NCBI GenBank assembly: GCA_947448735.1 | Contig: CANFOS010000002.1 | Location: forward strand, 124,001 to 188,000 | Length of the DNA stretch: 64,000 nt | Source of the DNA: Comamonadaceae bacterium | Lineage (GTDB): Bacteria > Pseudomonadota > Gammaproteobacteria > Burkholderiales > Burkholderiaceae_C | Direction: 5' to 3' | In this document: positions 61,866 through 64,000 of the stretch, in pieces | Numbering within the stretch: position 1 is the stretch's first letter | How the letters are laid out: each line of letters opens with the position of its first letter | Program-made: the position numbers and the translations under genes | The notes under the pieces: generated by a model | Database searches by the model: none | The model's input: only the letters and a program-made list of their open reading frames with translations | Told to the model about the DNA's origin: nothing

Positions 61866-62548
61866 CAGCGCACGTTGATCATCTGGTCGTCGCCGCCAGC
61901 ACGCTTGACGAAGGCGTGGCCTGGTGCGAACAGACATTCGGCAGCCTGCCTGGCCCCGGCGGTGAGCACCCGTTGATGGGCACGCACAACCGGCTGTTTT
62001 CGCTTGCCACAGCGACTTACCCAACCGCTTACCTCGAAATCATTGCTATCAATAAAGGAGCTGACTGCGCCCGAAAACAGGGCGAAAAACGCTGGTTTGA
62101 CCTGGACAATGAGGCGCTGCAACAGCAATTGAAGCAATCTGGCCCGCGGCTGGTTCATTTTGTTGCCAGCACGCCGCATGCTGCACCCGGCATGCAAGCG
62201 CTGGCTGCTCTTGGCATGGACCGTGGCGAGTTGCTACAGGCTTCGCGCATGACACCGCACGGCATGCTGACCTGGAAGATCACGGTTCGCCCAGATGGTC
62301 AGCGGCTGATGAACGGCACCCTGCCCACGCTGATCGAGTGGGGCGATGTTCACCCTGCAACCAGCATGGCGGCAAGTGGCATCACGCTTGAGTCGCTCAC
62401 CGCGTGCCAGCCAGACACCCAAGCCTTGCGTGCTGCTTATGCCGCCATAGGCTTGCAAGGCGTGGCGGTGAGCCAAGGGCTTCCCAATCTGATCGCCACC
62501 CTGCAAACGCCGCGCGGCCTGGTCACCCTGGAGTCCAAAGGCATTTAG
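61862..62548 (+). CDS. VOC/glyoxalase-like domain protein
   Basis: HVDHLVVAASTLDEGVAWCEQTFGSLPGPGGEHPLMGTHNRL; GTG start overlapping phzF stop. Confidence 0.82.
   Translation: MTAHVDHLVVAASTLDEGVAWCEQTFGSLPGPGGEHPLMGTHNRLFSLATATYPTAYLEIIAINKGADCARKQGEKRWFDLDNEALQQQLKQSGPRLVHFVASTPHAAPGMQALAALGMDRGELLQASRMTPHGMLTWKITVRPDGQRLMNGTLPTLIEWGDVHPATSMAASGITLESLTACQPDTQALRAAYAAIGLQGVAVSQGLPNLIATLQTPRGLVTLESKGI
62044..62085 (+). repeat. Dispersed repeat family A inside VOC-family gene
   Basis: TGCTATcaataaaggAGCTgactgcGCCCgaaaacaggGCG. Confidence 0.6.
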
Positions 62549-62601
62549 CAGCCGACACGCGGGTGACAGGGTTGACGCCAAAGCCGCCGCACAATGCGGG
62601 C

Positions 62602-63270
62602 ATGGGAACCCTCTATTTAGTGCGCCATGGCCAGGCCTCATTTGGCGCGGATGACTACGACGTGCTGAGCCCGCTGGGCCACCAGCAGGCCGTGCGTTTG
62701 GGCGAGTATTTTGCAGCCAAAGGCATGGTCTTTGATGCGGCACTGACAGGCACCTTGCAGCGGCAGATCAGCACCTATGAGGGGATTTGCAAAGGCATGA
62801 GGGCAACGCCACAGGCGCTGCAGTGGTCAGGCCTGAATGAATACGACAGCCACGCGGTGATTGCCACCGTGCATGCTGGAAAACTTGAAAAACCCAACTC
62901 GCCTGAGCAATACCGCCACCACTTTCGCCTGCTCAAAGACGGCCTGAAGCAATGGATGGACGGCGTGGTCAGCCCGCAAGGCATGCCCAGCTACAGTGAG
63001 TTTGTGGGCGGCGTGACGAGCGCCTTGGACCACGTGCGAAAAAACTGCGACGGCCATGTGTTGTTGGTCTCCAGTGGTGGGCCCATATCAACCGCTGTCG
63101 GCCATGTTTTGGGATGCAGCCCAGAGGCGACGATTGAGCTCAACCTGCGCATTCGCAATGCCTCGGTCACCGAGTTTGCCTTTACCCCCAAGCGCCACAT
63201 GCTGGTGACCTACAACACGCTACCGCATCTGGACGCGCCAGAGTATTCAGATTGGGTGACCTACGCTTAA
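62602..63270 (+). CDS. Histidine phosphatase family protein
   Basis: MGTLYLVRHGQASFGADDYDVLSPLGHQQAVRLGEYF. Confidence 0.92.
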   Translation: MGTLYLVRHGQASFGADDYDVLSPLGHQQAVRLGEYFAAKGMVFDAALTGTLQRQISTYEGICKGMRATPQALQWSGLNEYDSHAVIATVHAGKLEKPNSPEQYRHHFRLLKDGLKQWMDGVVSPQGMPSYSEFVGGVTSALDHVRKNCDGHVLLVSSGGPISTAVGHVLGCSPEATIELNLRIRNASVTEFAFTPKRHMLVTYNTLPHLDAPEYSDWVTYA

Positions 63271-64000
63271 AGTGCAGCGCGCAGCGTGTCTGAAGGCAAC
63301 TGGTCAATTTCACCGAGCAATGCCGCAAAGCTGCGGCCTGCCGCGTTCAAAATCTTGCGGCCTTTCTCGGCCGTTGCTGCCGCCGCATTGCCGGCTGCGC
63401 CGTGCTGGTTGTAGTCCTGCATTTGCCAGGCCAGTTTGGCGCTTTTGCCATCGCCAAGAATTTTGAATCTTTCAGCCCGGTCTTGTGCGGTCGAGCGAAA
63501 GTGTTGCGCCTGGGTCATGTCCACCAGCTCGGGTTTCAAGGCCAGCATCATGGAGGTTTCGATGTCGCCACCATGAACACCAAACCGGTGCTCCTCGGCA
63601 CTGAACAGGTCATGGACTGACTCGCCAAGTTCAGTGACCAATGGCAAATGAAACCAGCTCACGCTGTACACCAGCATGCCCAAGCGCGCCCGAAGGTCAC
63701 GCGCCACCACATCCAGCAAGCTGACCTGTCCGCCGTGTGCATTGAGCAGCACCAGTTTTTTGATCCCGGCCGCGTGAGCCGATTCGGCCAGCTCCGTCCA
63801 AAGCGCGATCACCGTCGCCGCTTTGAGCGTCAAGGTGCCATCAAACGCGGCATGTTCAGGGCTCAGGCCCACCGCTTGCGTCGGCAAAAACAGCACAGGT
63901 AAATCGGGCGGTATGCTCGCCAGGCTGGCGGCCACCACGCCGTCGACCAGCGCCGCGTCAACGCTCAGCGGCAGATGCGGGCCATGCTGCTCAATTGCGG
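63267..64000 (-). CDS. Creatininase family protein, 5' end beyond window
   Basis: Minus strand ...IEQHGPHLPLSVDAALVDGVVAASLASIPP...VLLNAHGGQVSLLDVVARDLRARL; frame open to window edge. Confidence 0.88.
   Translation of the reverse strand, partial: AIEQHGPHLPLSVDAALVDGVVAASLASIPPDLPVLFLPTQAVGLSPEHAAFDGTLTLKAATVIALWTELAESAHAAGIKKLVLLNAHGGQVSLLDVVARDLRARLGMLVYSVSWFHLPLVTELGESVHDLFSAEEHRFGVHGGDIETSMMLALKPELVDMTQAQHFRSTAQDRAERFKILGDGKSAKLAWQMQDYNQHGAAGNAAAATAEKGRKILNAAGRSFAALLGEIDQLPSDTLRAAL

Overview
Chromosomal window from what looks like a phototrophic betaproteobacterium (Comamonadaceae/Rhodoferax-like, inferred from gene content). It starts in rplQ plus an initiator tRNA-fMet. A photosynthesis gene cluster follows: bchI-bchD-bchO, an embedded reverse-strand ccmABCDEFGHI cytochrome c maturation operon, crtE-crtF, bchX-bchY-bchZ, pufB-(74 aa ORF)-pufA-pufL-pufM-pufC, crtA-crtD-crtC, a DUF2269-like gene and an SDR gene. 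After that come sulfate transport (sbp-cysT-cysW-cysA), BLUF/fur, bamE-dapB-exbB/D-leuS-lptE-holA-proA, gshA-kup-benE-gshB, an AT-rich accessory island (PIN toxin-antitoxin, DUF2971-like gene, HNH-like gene), and a mixed metabolic region. Main points for follow-up: (i) a 74-aa single-TM ORF between pufB and pufA; (ii) bchC apparently reduced to a 59-aa remnant ORF; (iii) an HNH-like gene bracketed by ~60-bp inverted repeats, beside a DUF2971 gene with related flanks; (iv) a duplicated gshB 3' end bracketing a toxin-antitoxin pair; (v) two dispersed repeat families, some copies lying in frame inside coding genes (leuS, GST, MocR-type regulator, VOC protein). All assignments are by eye from protein motifs and gene order; no searches were run.
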